The position numbers and the translations under genes were made by a program. A stretch of 64,000 bases of DNA, from positions 1 to 64,000 of the forward strand of contig JBDRUT010000010.1 in assembly GCA_039801465.1 (NCBI GenBank). Reading direction: 5' to 3'. Below are positions 44,752 through 54,347 of this stretch, one piece after another (position 1 is the stretch's first letter; each line of letters opens with the position of its first letter). The notes under the pieces were generated by a model. That model did no database searches. It had not been told where the DNA came from and saw only the letters and a list, made by a program, of their open reading frames with translations. This DNA comes from JAOABV01 sp039801465. GTDB lineage: Bacteria > Hydrothermota > Tepidihabitantia > Tepidihabitantales > CAIPLT01.

Positions 44752-44780
44752 TTGACGAAATGATTTTTCTTTGATATAGT
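44752..44780 (+). promoter_or_regulatory. Promoter of the fabH-POR operon
   Basis: TTGACG at 44752-44757, 17-nt spacer and TATAGT at 44775-44780, leaving a leader of about 130 nt before fabH, whose ribosome-binding site is AAAGGAG. Confidence 0.65.
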
Positions 44781-44918
44781 TTTACTTTATAATATTAATG
44801 CTTGTATATTACATGCAAATAGCAGAAATTAACAAATTTTATCGAGAAATCAAAGTCTTCTCTTATTTTTTTCTTTATGAAAGAAAAGAATGAAAGGAGA
44901 TTTATATATTTTTGAACA

Positions 44919-45899
44919 ATGAAGAAATTGAAGGTCATCGGGCTTGGTGTTGGTTTGCCCGAAAAGGTTCTGACAAATTTTGATTTAGAAAAGATGGTTG
45001 ATACTTCAGATCAGTGGATTACAGAACGAACCGGTATTAAAGAGCGTCGAATTGTTGATGAGAAGACCGCAACATCGGATTTAGTTATTACAGCAACCAA
45101 AGAAGCATTAAAACAAGCCCAGATTAAAGCCAGTGAATTAGATACGATTATTGTTGGAACTTCAACACCAGATACGCTTTATCCAGCAACTGCTTGTTGG
45201 GTTCAAAAAGGACTTGGGATTTCAGGTTCAGTTGCATTTGATGTTAGTGCTGGTTGTTGTGGATTTTTGTTTGCTTTAGAAATCGCGGCTAATCTGATTG
45301 CTGGTGGAATGGCAAAAAAAGTTTTGGTCGCTGGTGCGGAAATCTTATCCAAAGTAATAAATTGGCAGGACCGAGCAACTTGTGTCTTATTTGGTGATGG
45401 TGCTGGTGTTTGTATTGTTACCGCAACTGAAGAAGACCGCGGAATTGTTGCTTCAAATTGGGGCGCGGATGGTAATTTGGCTGAACTTTTATATCAACCT
45501 GCGGGTGGTAGTCGAATACCGGCCAGTTGCGAATCAGTCGAAAAAAAACTTCATACCGTGCATATGGCAGGTAATGAAGTCTTTAAGAATGCAGTGCGAG
45601 AAATGGAAACCGCAACGCTGACTGCTTTACAAGATGCTAATATGACTGCGGATGATATTGATCTGTTTATTCCCCATCAAGCCAATATTCGTATTATTGA
45701 TGCGACAATAAAAAGAGCCAATATTCCATTAGAAAAGACCTATATTGTGATACATAAATATGGCAATATGTCAGCAGCGTCAATTCCGGTCGCAATGTAT
45801 GAAGCATATCATGAAGGTAGAATTAAAGACGGCACTAAGATATTATTTGCTGCATTTGGTGCTGGTTTTACTTGGGCAGCATCTATCTTGAAATGGTAA
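44919..45899 (+). CDS. fabH: Beta-ketoacyl-ACP synthase III
   Basis: Starts fatty-acid synthesis by condensing acetyl-CoA with malonyl-ACP. Thiolase-fold protein of 326 aa with GLPEKVLTN, DTSDQWITERTGIKERR, the active-site cysteine in DVSAGCCGFLFAL (C113), catalytic His in FIPHQANIRI and Asn in KYGNMSAAS. Length and motifs are canonical. It heads a run with the POR genes and so links acetyl-CoA production with its use. Confidence 0.95.
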   Translation: MKKLKVIGLGVGLPEKVLTNFDLEKMVDTSDQWITERTGIKERRIVDEKTATSDLVITATKEALKQAQIKASELDTIIVGTSTPDTLYPATACWVQKGLGISGSVAFDVSAGCCGFLFALEIAANLIAGGMAKKVLVAGAEILSKVINWQDRATCVLFGDGAGVCIVTATEEDRGIVASNWGADGNLAELLYQPAGGSRIPASCESVEKKLHTVHMAGNEVFKNAVREMETATLTALQDANMTADDIDLFIPHQANIRIIDATIKRANIPLEKTYIVIHKYGNMSAASIPVAMYEAYHEGRIKDGTKILFAAFGAGFTWAASILKW

Positions 45900-45943
45900 A
45901 TGAAAGGGCCAATTGCGATTAGCAATTTGTTAATTTATAGGTT

Positions 45944-46498
45944 ATGATTGAAATTAGATTTCATGGTCGCGGTGGTCAAGGTGCAGTAATTGCTTCAGAA
46001 ATTTTAGCCACTGCGCTCTTTGCGGAAGGTAAATATGTCCAAACTTTTCCTGAGTTTGGTGTGGAACGCCGTGGAGCACCAGTTCAAGCGTTCTTGCGAT
46101 TTGATGATAAACCAATTTCTTTACGCTGTAAAGTTTATAATCCTGACCACATTATCATTTTAGACCCGGTTCTGATTAAGACCGTAAATGTTACTCAGGG
46201 CTTAAAACCTAATGGTTGGGTGTTATTAAATTCAACTAAAGTGCCAAATCAAGAGATTTTTAAGAATTTTCGGTTAGCGATTGTTGATGCGACAGGAATT
46301 GCGATTAAACATCGCTTAGGCGCCAAAACTGCGCCGATTGTTAATACTGCAATTTTAGGTGCTTTTGTCCGAATCTCTAATTTAGTTAAATTAGAAGAAG
46401 TCATTAAAGGTATAAAAGAATATGTACCAGTTAAACTTGAAGAAAACATTGCGGCTACTAAAGAAGCCTATGAGTTGGTTAAAGAAGTGCGATTTTAA
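45944..46498 (+). CDS. porC: Pyruvate:ferredoxin oxidoreductase gamma subunit
   Basis: A 184-aa gamma (catalytic-domain) subunit of a 2-oxoacid:ferredoxin oxidoreductase: [39 protein letters not shown], and [15 protein letters not shown]. Together with the alpha, beta and fused delta genes that follow it forms the enzyme turning pyruvate, CoA and oxidised ferredoxin into acetyl-CoA, CO2 and reduced ferredoxin. Confidence 0.93.
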
Positions 46499-46533
46499 CA
46501 TTAGAGAATATTTTATGTAATTTAAGTAAATCT

Positions 46534-48240
46534 ATGAAATGGTTAGAAAAGTATAAGCCAACTATTCCGAGATTAGAAAAAGAATCTGATTATCCAGAAT
46601 CGGCGATCAGCATTGCGGAAACGCTCTTAAATAAGACCGGCACCTGGCGAATTTTCCGACCAATCTATGAGAATAAAACGCCACCATGTAATAATGAATG
46701 TCCTGCCAACGAACAGATTCAAAAGTATCTCGATTTAATCAAACAGAATAAATTTAAAGAAGCCTACGAAACCATTATTCAAGATAATCCGTTTCCTTCG
46801 ATTACCGGTCGCGTCTGTTATCATCCTTGTGAACAAGTATGTAATCGTAAAGACTATGATGAACCTTTAGCGATTCATTGTTGCGAACGATTTTTAGGTG
46901 ATTTTGGGCTTAAGACTAAACTTTTTTCTCGCCCCCAAGAGAAGAGAAAAGAAAAAGTAGCAATTGTTGGTTCTGGTCCTGCGGGTATGAGTGCAGCTTA
47001 TTATCTCGGTTTGGCTGGTTTTCAAATAACAATTTATGAAGCACAACCTAAGCTTGGTGGTCTATTAAGATATGGCATACCATCTTACCGATTGCCTAAA
47101 GATATTCTGGATGCAGAACTAAAAAAATTATCCGCTTTACAAATAAAATTCAAAACTAACTGTAAAATTGGTAAAGATATCACCTTAACTCAATTAAGAC
47201 AGGAATATGATTTTGTCGTGATTGCTACTGGATGTACCAAAAGTCGACCCTTGGATATTCCCAACGAAAAAGGTAAAGGCGTATATTCCGGATTAGAGTT
47301 TCTTTCTCAAATCAATTCAAAAAAACGACCGAAATTGGGCAAACGGGTTGCAATTATTGGTGGCGGAAATACTGCAATTGATGCGGCACGAGTCTCGCTA
47401 CGCTTAGGCTATAAACCAATCATATTATATCGTCGAACTCGGGCAGAAATGCCGGCAATTGCTGACGAAATCAACGCTGCAGAAGTTGAAGGTATTCCGA
47501 TTGAGTTTTTAGTCGCACCGGTTAAAGTCATTCGCACTAAAAAAGGCACAGTTAAAGGCATTGAACTAATCAAAATGAAACTGGGTGAACCAGATGCTTC
47601 GGGTAGAAGAAGACCGGTTCCAATTCCCAATTCTAATTTTGTTAAAAAGATTGATGCGATTCTTAGCGCGATTGGCGAAGAAGTCGATTTATCAATTCTA
47701 CCCCAAGACCTTAAAACTACGGGTTGGAGTATTTCTGCAGATAATTTTGGCCGAACCAATATTCCGAATATTTTTGCAATTGGCGATTGTGTGACCGGCC
47801 CGAAAACAGTTGTCGAAGCAATTGGAGCCGGTAAAAGAGTTGCTCAATCTATTATTGCCCAGGTTAAAGGAATTGAATTATCTGCAACAACTAACAAAAA
47901 AGAGATTGTGACCTTTTCTCAACTGAATCCGACTTATTTTGAACATAAACCAAGAGTATCAATGCCCCAAATTGCACTTACCCAGCGTAAGCGTAGTTTT
48001 AAGGAAGTAAATACTGGTTATAATAAGACGATGGTTCAAGAGGAAGCCGAACGATGTTTTTCTTGTGGCGTATGCAATAAATGTGATAACTGTTTTGTCT
48101 TCTGTCCAGATTTGTCAGTTATCAAAAATGAAGATTACGAATTTGATTATGACTACTGTAAAGGTTGTGGTGTTTGTGCGCGTGAATGTCCGCGCTATGC
48201 CATCACAATGATTGAAGAATCAAAAGTAGAAACCGAATGA
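46534..48240 (+). CDS. GltD-like NAD(P)H oxidoreductase fused to PorD ferredoxin domain
   Basis: A 568-aa fusion. The N-terminal cysteine-rich Fer4_20-type domain (C52, C56, C95, C99, C103) is followed by a glutamate-synthase small-subunit-like flavin/NAD(P)H module with VGSGPAGMSAAYYL (146 onward), GGGNTAIDAARVSLRLG, and IGDCVTGPKTVVEAIGAGKR. The C terminus (about 500-568) holds two 4Fe-4S sites: CFSCGVCNKCDNCFVFCP and CKGCGVCARECP, the PorD signature. It sits inside the POR operon between gamma and alpha, so it likely replaces a separate PorD and may pass electrons between POR and NAD(P). Confidence 0.9.
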   Translation: MKWLEKYKPTIPRLEKESDYPESAISIAETLLNKTGTWRIFRPIYENKTPPCNNECPANEQIQKYLDLIKQNKFKEAYETIIQDNPFPSITGRVCYHPCEQVCNRKDYDEPLAIHCCERFLGDFGLKTKLFSRPQEKRKEKVAIVGSGPAGMSAAYYLGLAGFQITIYEAQPKLGGLLRYGIPSYRLPKDILDAELKKLSALQIKFKTNCKIGKDITLTQLRQEYDFVVIATGCTKSRPLDIPNEKGKGVYSGLEFLSQINSKKRPKLGKRVAIIGGGNTAIDAARVSLRLGYKPIILYRRTRAEMPAIADEINAAEVEGIPIEFLVAPVKVIRTKKGTVKGIELIKMKLGEPDASGRRRPVPIPNSNFVKKIDAILSAIGEEVDLSILPQDLKTTGWSISADNFGRTNIPNIFAIGDCVTGPKTVVEAIGAGKRVAQSIIAQVKGIELSATTNKKEIVTFSQLNPTYFEHKPRVSMPQIALTQRKRSFKEVNTGYNKTMVQEEAERCFSCGVCNKCDNCFVFCPDLSVIKNEDYEFDYDYCKGCGVCARECPRYAITMIEESKVETE

Positions 48241-48261
48241 AATAGGATTTAGATTAAATAT

Positions 48262-49416
48262 ATGAGAAAAGTAATAACTGGTAATCATGCAGTAAGTTAT
48301 GGTGCATTCTTATCTCGGGTACAAGTAATCGCTGCTTATCCGATTACGCCCCAAACTCAAGTTGTCGAATTATTATCAGAATTTTGCGCTTCAGGTAAAC
48401 TGAACGCTAAATTTATTAAAGTGGAATCTGAGCATTCAGCAATGAGTGCTTGTATTGCAGCATCCGCAACTGGTGCTCGGGCATTTACTGCAACTTCGGC
48501 TCACGGCTTGGCTTTAATGCATGAAATGTTACACTGGGCAGCTGGTGCGCGTTTACCTGTAGTTTTAGCCAATATCAATCGGGCAATGGGACCAGGATGG
48601 TCAGTTTGGACTGACCAGAATGATTCTTTATCTCAGCGTGATGTTGGCTGTATTCAATTATATTGTGAATCAAATCAAGAAGTATTAGATACCACAATTC
48701 AAGCATTCAAAATTGCTGAAACCGTCCATTTACCCGTAATGGTCGTCTTGGATGCATTTGTGTTATCCCATACATCTGAAGCGGTCGATATACCTGACCA
48801 AGAATTAGTTGATAAATTTTTACCGCCATTTGAATTAAAAACCAAATTAGACCTTGAAACTAAAAAGTCTTATGGTGGTTTAACTAATCCTGACCATTAT
48901 TATGAAATTAGATATAAAATTCAAAAAGCCCACGAAAGAGCACTCCAAGTAATTAAAGATGTTGATGATGAATTCAGTAAAACCTTTGGCAGAAAATATG
49001 GTGTTGTTGAAGCTTATCGCTGTGAAGATGCTAAGGTGATTTTAGTAACTTCCGGAACAATCACCGGCACCGCACGAGTTGTCATTGATAAGATGCGTGA
49101 AGAAGGTAGAAAAGTTGGTTTACTCAAGCAGAAATTATTTAGACCAACTCCGCTTGAAGAACTTCGGACAATATTATATAAAGCCCAAAAGATTGCAGTA
49201 ATTGACCGGAATATATCTTTTGGCCATTCTGGTGTTTTTGCTCAAGAAATAAAGTCTGCGCTCTACGGATTAGCCGGTGCGCCGCCGGTTTTTGATTATA
49301 TAATTGGCATTGGTGGTAGAGATGTAACACCTGACGATATTAGAGAAATCATTGAGCATACGATAAAGACCGAAGCACCAGCAGAACCGATTATCTGGCG
49401 GGGTGTGCGATTATGA
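48262..49416 (+). CDS. porA: Pyruvate:ferredoxin oxidoreductase alpha subunit
   Basis: A 384-aa alpha subunit with GNHAVSYGAFLSRVQVIAAYPITPQTQVVE, the FIKVESEHSAMSACIAASATGARAFTATS region, and ARLPVVLANINRAMGPGWSVWTDQNDS as in pyruvate-specific enzymes. It lies 21 nt after the fused delta gene. Confidence 0.95.
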   Translation: MRKVITGNHAVSYGAFLSRVQVIAAYPITPQTQVVELLSEFCASGKLNAKFIKVESEHSAMSACIAASATGARAFTATSAHGLALMHEMLHWAAGARLPVVLANINRAMGPGWSVWTDQNDSLSQRDVGCIQLYCESNQEVLDTTIQAFKIAETVHLPVMVVLDAFVLSHTSEAVDIPDQELVDKFLPPFELKTKLDLETKKSYGGLTNPDHYYEIRYKIQKAHERALQVIKDVDDEFSKTFGRKYGVVEAYRCEDAKVILVTSGTITGTARVVIDKMREEGRKVGLLKQKLFRPTPLEELRTILYKAQKIAVIDRNISFGHSGVFAQEIKSALYGLAGAPPVFDYIIGIGGRDVTPDDIREIIEHTIKTEAPAEPIIWRGVRL

Positions 49417-49459
49417 TAGATTTTAATATTTTTCCTTTAAATGAATAATTAATCAATAT

Positions 49460-50350
49460 ATGAAATACACAATACCCGAAAAAGAATATATGTTTCCTGG
49501 ACATGTTGCTTGTCCTGGTTGTGGCGGTGCTTTGGCAATGAGACTGGCATTAAAGGCATTAGGCGAAAAGACTATGGTTGTAATTCCTGCATGTTGTTGG
49601 ACAATAATCGACGGTCCATTTCCTATCCATTCTCTTCATGTTCCTGTGCTTCACACCGCATTTGAAACCGCAGCAATTGCGGCTTCCGGCGTAAAAGCCG
49701 GGCTTGATATTCAAGGCAAAGAAGATATTACGGTTTTGGCTTGGGCTGGTGATGGCGGAACACTTGATATTGGCATTCAAGCCTTATCCGGTGCTGCCGA
49801 AAGAAACGATGATATTATCTATGCTTGCTATGACAACGAAGCCTATATGAATACCGGCATTCAACGGTCTTCAGCAACACCTAAAGGTGCTTGGACAACA
49901 ACAACACCAGAAAAAACACCTAAAGCCGAACCTAAGAAAAATATCACCGAAATAATGATTGCACATCGGATTCCTTACTGTGCGACAGCAACTTTAGCCT
50001 ATCCTGAAGACTTAATTAACAAATTCAAGAAAGCCAAAGAAATCAAAGGCACAAAATTTATCCATATCCTTGCTCCTTGTCCAACTGGTTGGAAAATGGC
50101 ACCGGATTTAATGATAAAAATCTGTCGCTTAGCAGTCGAATCCAATATTTTTCCTCTTTACGAATGTGAAAATGGTGTCAAATATACCATAAATGTCAAA
50201 CCTGAGAAGCCAATCCCAGTTAGCGAATATTTAAAACTTCAAGGACGATTTAGCCATCTGACCCAAAAAGATATTGAGCAAATTCAAGCCCAGGTCGATT
50301 TTGAATGGCAACTGCTCTTAAAAAAAGCAGCCGCGGTCTCTCCCAAATGA
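49460..50350 (+). CDS. porB: Pyruvate:ferredoxin oxidoreductase beta subunit
   Basis: A 296-aa thiamine-diphosphate-binding beta subunit: CPGCGGALAMRLALKALG, AWAGDGGTLDIGIQALSGAAERNDDIIYACYDNEAYMNTGIQRS (ThDP/Mg site GDGG...NEAYMNT) and HILAPCPTGWK. Cysteines for one 4Fe-4S cluster are present (CPGC, ACCW and C in the CEN region). It is the last gene of the operon. Confidence 0.95.
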   Translation: MKYTIPEKEYMFPGHVACPGCGGALAMRLALKALGEKTMVVIPACCWTIIDGPFPIHSLHVPVLHTAFETAAIAASGVKAGLDIQGKEDITVLAWAGDGGTLDIGIQALSGAAERNDDIIYACYDNEAYMNTGIQRSSATPKGAWTTTTPEKTPKAEPKKNITEIMIAHRIPYCATATLAYPEDLINKFKKAKEIKGTKFIHILAPCPTGWKMAPDLMIKICRLAVESNIFPLYECENGVKYTINVKPEKPIPVSEYLKLQGRFSHLTQKDIEQIQAQVDFEWQLLLKKAAAVSPK

Positions 50351-50999
50351 GTTCCTTTCAATTTTGAAATACAATATTGGAAGGCATTTTCAAAAAAACT
50401 CTTTAATCCAATAACTATTCGATATTTTCCCGCCAACATTTAATTAACATAATAGTAACTTATACTTGTTTTATCTGATTTTGTCATAAAAACTCCTTTT
50501 ATTATTTATTTTATCTAAAATAATTAACATATATGGATATTCTGCCTGATTAATCAGAATTTCTATAAAACTAAGAATTAAAAGAAGAAACAACAGGGGC
50601 TAGGGTGGGGCTAGCCCAGGGTTAGCCAATTCTTAGACCAATGAAAGGACTTGGTTATCTGATATACCGCATACCAGGTCGCCTATCTGTTAGCATAAGT
50701 CGGTTAATTTGATGTCTTAAACTCTATATTGTAATCTATTAAAAACGAATATTCCTTTAATCCTTTTCAAAATATATTGTTACATATCTATTAGATTCTT
50801 TTTGAAATAGTTTGTTTGGAATAATCTTAAGTTATTTCAATCTGCGAGTTATTAAGAGATATTCTTTATTTTTATTAGAGCGTATAAAAATTACATCAAT
50901 TAGTCTCGCAGGTCCTTATTTCTATTTAATTTGAATTAGTTTAAAGATGCGGATTAGCGGACTGTCTATATTGGACAAAGATATAAGATGTCTTTGATT
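50351..50999. other. Intergenic region holding copy 2 of the dispersed GC-rich element
   Basis: 649 nt between convergent porB and rseP. AT-rich except for the island at 50595-50700. No other gene or clear terminator is seen. Confidence 0.5.
50595..50700 (-). ncRNA. Copy 2 of the dispersed GC-rich element, possible structured RNA
   Basis: On the minus strand it has GCTAACA then GATAGGCGACCTGGTATG (50687-50670), identical over 18 nt to 7537-7554, and ends with ACCCTAGCCC (50607-50598). Internal self-complementary words GGGCTAGCCC and GGTTATC/GATATACC suggest hairpins. Function unknown. Confidence 0.45.
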
Positions 51000-52259
51000 C
51001 TATTTAATCCGGATTAATCTTAAGAAATCATTGGTTAAGGCAAATATTAGAATAATGCCAATTAAGCCATATCCAATCCAAAAGGCGATTTCCCATTCTT
51101 TCTTTTTGAGTTTTCTTTTTTTCAGACTCTCAATTATATAAAGTAAAACTCTACCGCCATCTAAAATCGGTATTGGAATAATATTAATTACTGCTAGGTT
51201 GATTGATAAAAGTGCCCATAAACCGATAAAATATTCTGGACCCCATTGAGCGCCTTCATAAGTATATTTTGCGACCATTACTGGACCGCCGATTGCGGAT
51301 TTAGGCAGTTTGCCAGCAATAATCTTATAAATAATGACAAAAGTCTGGCCAAAAACATAAACCGTTCTTGCTCCGGCAGTGCTTATTGCAACTGGTAAAG
51401 AGAGGCTTTTTGTTGGTAATTTTACCCAGATGCCAATCATCCCAATGCGTTTTTGGCTTATTTCTTCGGAAGTAACTTGTGGCTGAATGCTGTCTTCGAG
51501 AATTTGGCCATCTCGTCGCCAGCGTAAGAATAGTTTCTCGCCTTTTGAGTTTTGGACAATTTCCACAAAACTACTCCACTCTTTAATGGGAATACCCGAG
51601 ACTTCAATTATTTCATCGCCTTTTTTAAGGCCAACTTTTGCCGCAGGACTATTGGCTTTTACCCGCTCAATCACCGGTGCAATAAATGGCAGAAATTGAA
51701 ATGAATCTTTAGGCACTTTATACTTAATAACTTTTATCTCATTATCGCGTTTAATCGTTACTTCGGCTTCAGTCAAATGAGACAATTTGTTCTGTAAATT
51801 TTCCCAGTTTCTAATCGTATCTTGGTTGACTTTTAATATATAATCGCCAGTTTCAAAACCAGCAGAAGCAGTTGAAGTATTAGGTTCCGGAATAATTCTC
51901 GGCTCAAGGGTTTTAACGCCAAATACCGCATACAAAATTGTTGTTAAAATAAATCCGAGAATAAGATTAAAGAGCGGTCCAGCAATAATGACTGCAGATT
52001 TTTTACCTAAAGGTGCGGCATTAAATCCGGTTTCTGAGGTTATCTCATCCCCTTCCAGTTTAATAAAACCGCCTAAAGGAATCAGAGAAATCTGATATAC
52101 AGTGGAACCAATCTTCTTTTTTAAGAGCCTGGGACCAAAGCCGATTGAGAATATTTCTACAGGTAGTTTATTAATCTTGGCAAAGATTAAATGACCAAAC
52201 TCATGAACTGTAATCAAAGAACCGATTACAATCGCAACTAATAATAGGGATGAAATCAT
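51000..52259 (-). CDS. rseP: Site-2 intramembrane zinc protease RseP
   Basis: A 419-aa membrane protease that cleaves single-pass proteins such as anti-sigma factors within the membrane. Catalytic HEFGH at 19-23 in the first transmembrane helix, a PDZ domain region (VKANSPAAKVGLKKGDEIIEVSGIPI), and the third zinc ligand in NIIPIPILDGGRV near the C terminus. Immediately downstream of dxr, a common bacterial order. Confidence 0.95.
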   Translation of the reverse strand: MISSLLLVAIVIGSLITVHEFGHLIFAKINKLPVEIFSIGFGPRLLKKKIGSTVYQISLIPLGGFIKLEGDEITSETGFNAAPLGKKSAVIIAGPLFNLILGFILTTILYAVFGVKTLEPRIIPEPNTSTASAGFETGDYILKVNQDTIRNWENLQNKLSHLTEAEVTIKRDNEIKVIKYKVPKDSFQFLPFIAPVIERVKANSPAAKVGLKKGDEIIEVSGIPIKEWSSFVEIVQNSKGEKLFLRWRRDGQILEDSIQPQVTSEEISQKRIGMIGIWVKLPTKSLSLPVAISTAGARTVYVFGQTFVIIYKIIAGKLPKSAIGGPVMVAKYTYEGAQWGPEYFIGLWALLSINLAVINIIPIPILDGGRVLLYIIESLKKRKLKKKEWEIAFWIGYGLIGIILIFALTNDFLRLIRIK

Positions 52260-52301
52260 TTGATAGTATTAGATATTAGATTAATTAATAGAAGCCAAAG
52301 A

Positions 52302-53462
52302 TTATTTGCTGATTTTATTAGCGTATTCTTTTGCCATTCGCTCATATTTGAATAAAGTTCTTAAATTCGGATTTTTAACATAAGGCATTTCTGCTACAAC
52401 TCTTTTGATGATTTTCGGAATTGAGTTAAAATCAATTTGTCCTTGTAAAAATTTAGTCACAGCGATTTCGTTAGCCGAATTATACACACAGGGTAGATTG
52501 CCGTCAAGAGATAAGACATCATAGGCTAATTGTAAAGCAGGAAATTTTTTTATATCCGGAGGATAGAATTCCAACTGTTTGATTTGAGTCAGGTCCAGAC
52601 TTTTTACTAATGAGATTTTGCGATTGGGAAATGTTAAAGCATATTGGATACACAGCCTCATATCCGGAACCGCAAGTTGGGCGATTACGGAATTATCAAC
52701 AAATTCAACCATTGAATGGACAATACTTTGAGGGTGAATCAGAACTTTAATCTTATCCGGTGGAATTTGAAAGAGTCTTGAAACTTCAATTACTTCTAGT
52801 CCTTTGTTCACTAAAGTTGCGGAATCAATTGTGTTCTTTTTGCCCATTTTCCAAATTGGATGGGATAGGGCTTGGCTTAGAGTAATTTTGCTTAGGTCTT
52901 TGCGATGAAAGAACGGTCCACCGGAAGCAGTGATAATGACACTTTTCACTTGTTCAAGCTTATGGCCATAAAGACACTGGTGCAAACCTACTAATTCCGA
53001 ATCAATTGGTAAAATCGGCGTATTATATTTTTTCTGCTTTTGTATAATAATTCTACCAAAACTGACCAGAAGTTCTTTTGTGGCTAAGGCGATGTGTTTC
53101 TGTTTTTCGATTGCTTTAAGTAGCGGTATAATTCCATCTGTGCCGGTCATCGCAAACACCACAACATCAATATTCTTGTTTTGAACAATATCTATTAATC
53201 CGCTGATGCCAACAAAAATTTTAATTTTCCTACCTAAGGACTTACTTTTTGATGTCAAGAGAGCAAAGAGTTCATCTTTATGCTTCTCGTCCCGAAGAGC
53301 AACAATCTCAGGTTGGGTTTGAATAATTTGATTGGCTAACAATTTATAATTGGCACCTGCAGCTAAGGCAAAGACTTTGAAATCAGACTTGAGATGGCGA
53401 ATAACTTCTATCGTTGCTTTACCGATGGACCCGGTTGACCCCAAAATTGCGACATTTTTCAT
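52302..53462 (-). CDS. dxr: 1-deoxy-D-xylulose 5-phosphate reductoisomerase
   Basis: Second step of the MEP isoprenoid pathway, NADPH-dependent. Seen: ILGSTGSIGKATIEVI (NADPH site), ALATKELLVSFG, IDSELVGLHQCL, ITASGGPFFHR, HPIWKMGKKNTIDSATLVNKGLEVIE, IHPQSIVHSMVEF. The 386-aa length is standard. It lies between ispD and rseP on the same strand. Confidence 0.97.
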   Translation of the reverse strand: MKNVAILGSTGSIGKATIEVIRHLKSDFKVFALAAGANYKLLANQIIQTQPEIVALRDEKHKDELFALLTSKSKSLGRKIKIFVGISGLIDIVQNKNIDVVVFAMTGTDGIIPLLKAIEKQKHIALATKELLVSFGRIIIQKQKKYNTPILPIDSELVGLHQCLYGHKLEQVKSVIITASGGPFFHRKDLSKITLSQALSHPIWKMGKKNTIDSATLVNKGLEVIEVSRLFQIPPDKIKVLIHPQSIVHSMVEFVDNSVIAQLAVPDMRLCIQYALTFPNRKISLVKSLDLTQIKQLEFYPPDIKKFPALQLAYDVLSLDGNLPCVYNSANEIAVTKFLQGQIDFNSIPKIIKRVVAEMPYVKNPNLRTLFKYERMAKEYANKISK

Positions 53463-53582
53463 ATTAAAAATCTATTGATTAAATTATGTCCAAGAATGAT
53501 AAAAAATTCTCGCATTATTTCTTTGTTTACAGTTTATTTATTTTAGTGTTTTACGCATCAAGGCACGAAGTCTTATCTGAGT

Positions 53583-54242
53583 TCAGATTAGGCATTTTAC
53601 AATTCTTAAGTCCAGTGGGTCAGTGATCTTTAAGTTCTGTTTCAAACCGCGTATTGTATAGACTCTAAATTTTATTCTTTCTAATAATTGAGCGTCATCA
53701 GTAGCATAATATTTTTCTTGATATGCTTTCTTGTATGCTCTTTTTAATAATCCAATTTCAAAGAACTGGGGAGTTTGGGCTAAAAATAGTTGAGAGCGGT
53801 CAAGGGTTCTTTGAACAAATCTCTTTCGGACAATTTTTACTGTGTCTTGAATAGGAATAACTGGAATACAAGCCTTGTATTTTCGACAAGCCCTTAACCC
53901 CAATGTGATTAATTCCTTAGACAAACCAATCCTTACCGCATCATGAATTGCGACATATCCTTTATCTGGTAGCACTTTTAACGCATTATAAACTGAATCC
54001 TGTCTTTTTTTACCACCAATAACAAGTTCTGTAACTTTATTGAAATTATATTTCTTGACCAGTGCTTTTACTGCATTCAGGTGTTTTTTTAACACAACAA
54101 CGATAATTTTATCAATATCAGATGATTGTTGGAAAACTCTAATTGCATAATACAGGATTGGTTTGCGTCTAACGGTTGCAAATTGTTTTTCTCTACCAAA
54201 TCGCTTCCCTTTACCGGCAGCAAGAATAATTGCATAATTCAT
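53583..54242 (-). CDS. ispD: 2-C-methyl-D-erythritol 4-phosphate cytidylyltransferase
   Basis: Third step of the MEP pathway; transfers CMP to MEP. Seen: AIILAAGKGKRFGREKQFATVRRKPILYYAI (nucleotide loop), VIGGKKRQDSVYNAL, YVAIHDAVRIGLS, LDRSQLFLAQTPQFF, ATDDAQLLE, LKITDPLDL. ATG at 54242 is preferred to the GTG at 54257 because it gives the canonical start right before AIILAAG. The length is 219 aa. Confidence 0.95.
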   Translation of the reverse strand: MNYAIILAAGKGKRFGREKQFATVRRKPILYYAIRVFQQSSDIDKIIVVVLKKHLNAVKALVKKYNFNKVTELVIGGKKRQDSVYNALKVLPDKGYVAIHDAVRIGLSKELITLGLRACRKYKACIPVIPIQDTVKIVRKRFVQRTLDRSQLFLAQTPQFFEIGLLKRAYKKAYQEKYYATDDAQLLERIKFRVYTIRGLKQNLKITDPLDLRIVKCLI

Positions 54243-54347
54243 TATTGGATTATTCACTAGTTGCCGAAGAACAAATTGCTAATTTATCTGTATCAGATTA
54301 CTAATGATTGACAAGATTCCCAAGTCGGCAATCACATTATAATATGT

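Noticed and set aside
45613..45900. HMG-CoA synthase identity for the 44919-45899 gene, as partner for the thiolase cluster
   Set aside because: The DTSDQWITERTGI start, C113 context and HQAN/GNMS motifs are those of FabH.
54309..54314. TTGACA as a -35 box upstream of ispD
   Set aside because: It is on the plus strand while ispD is on the minus strand, and no -10 box lies at proper spacing.
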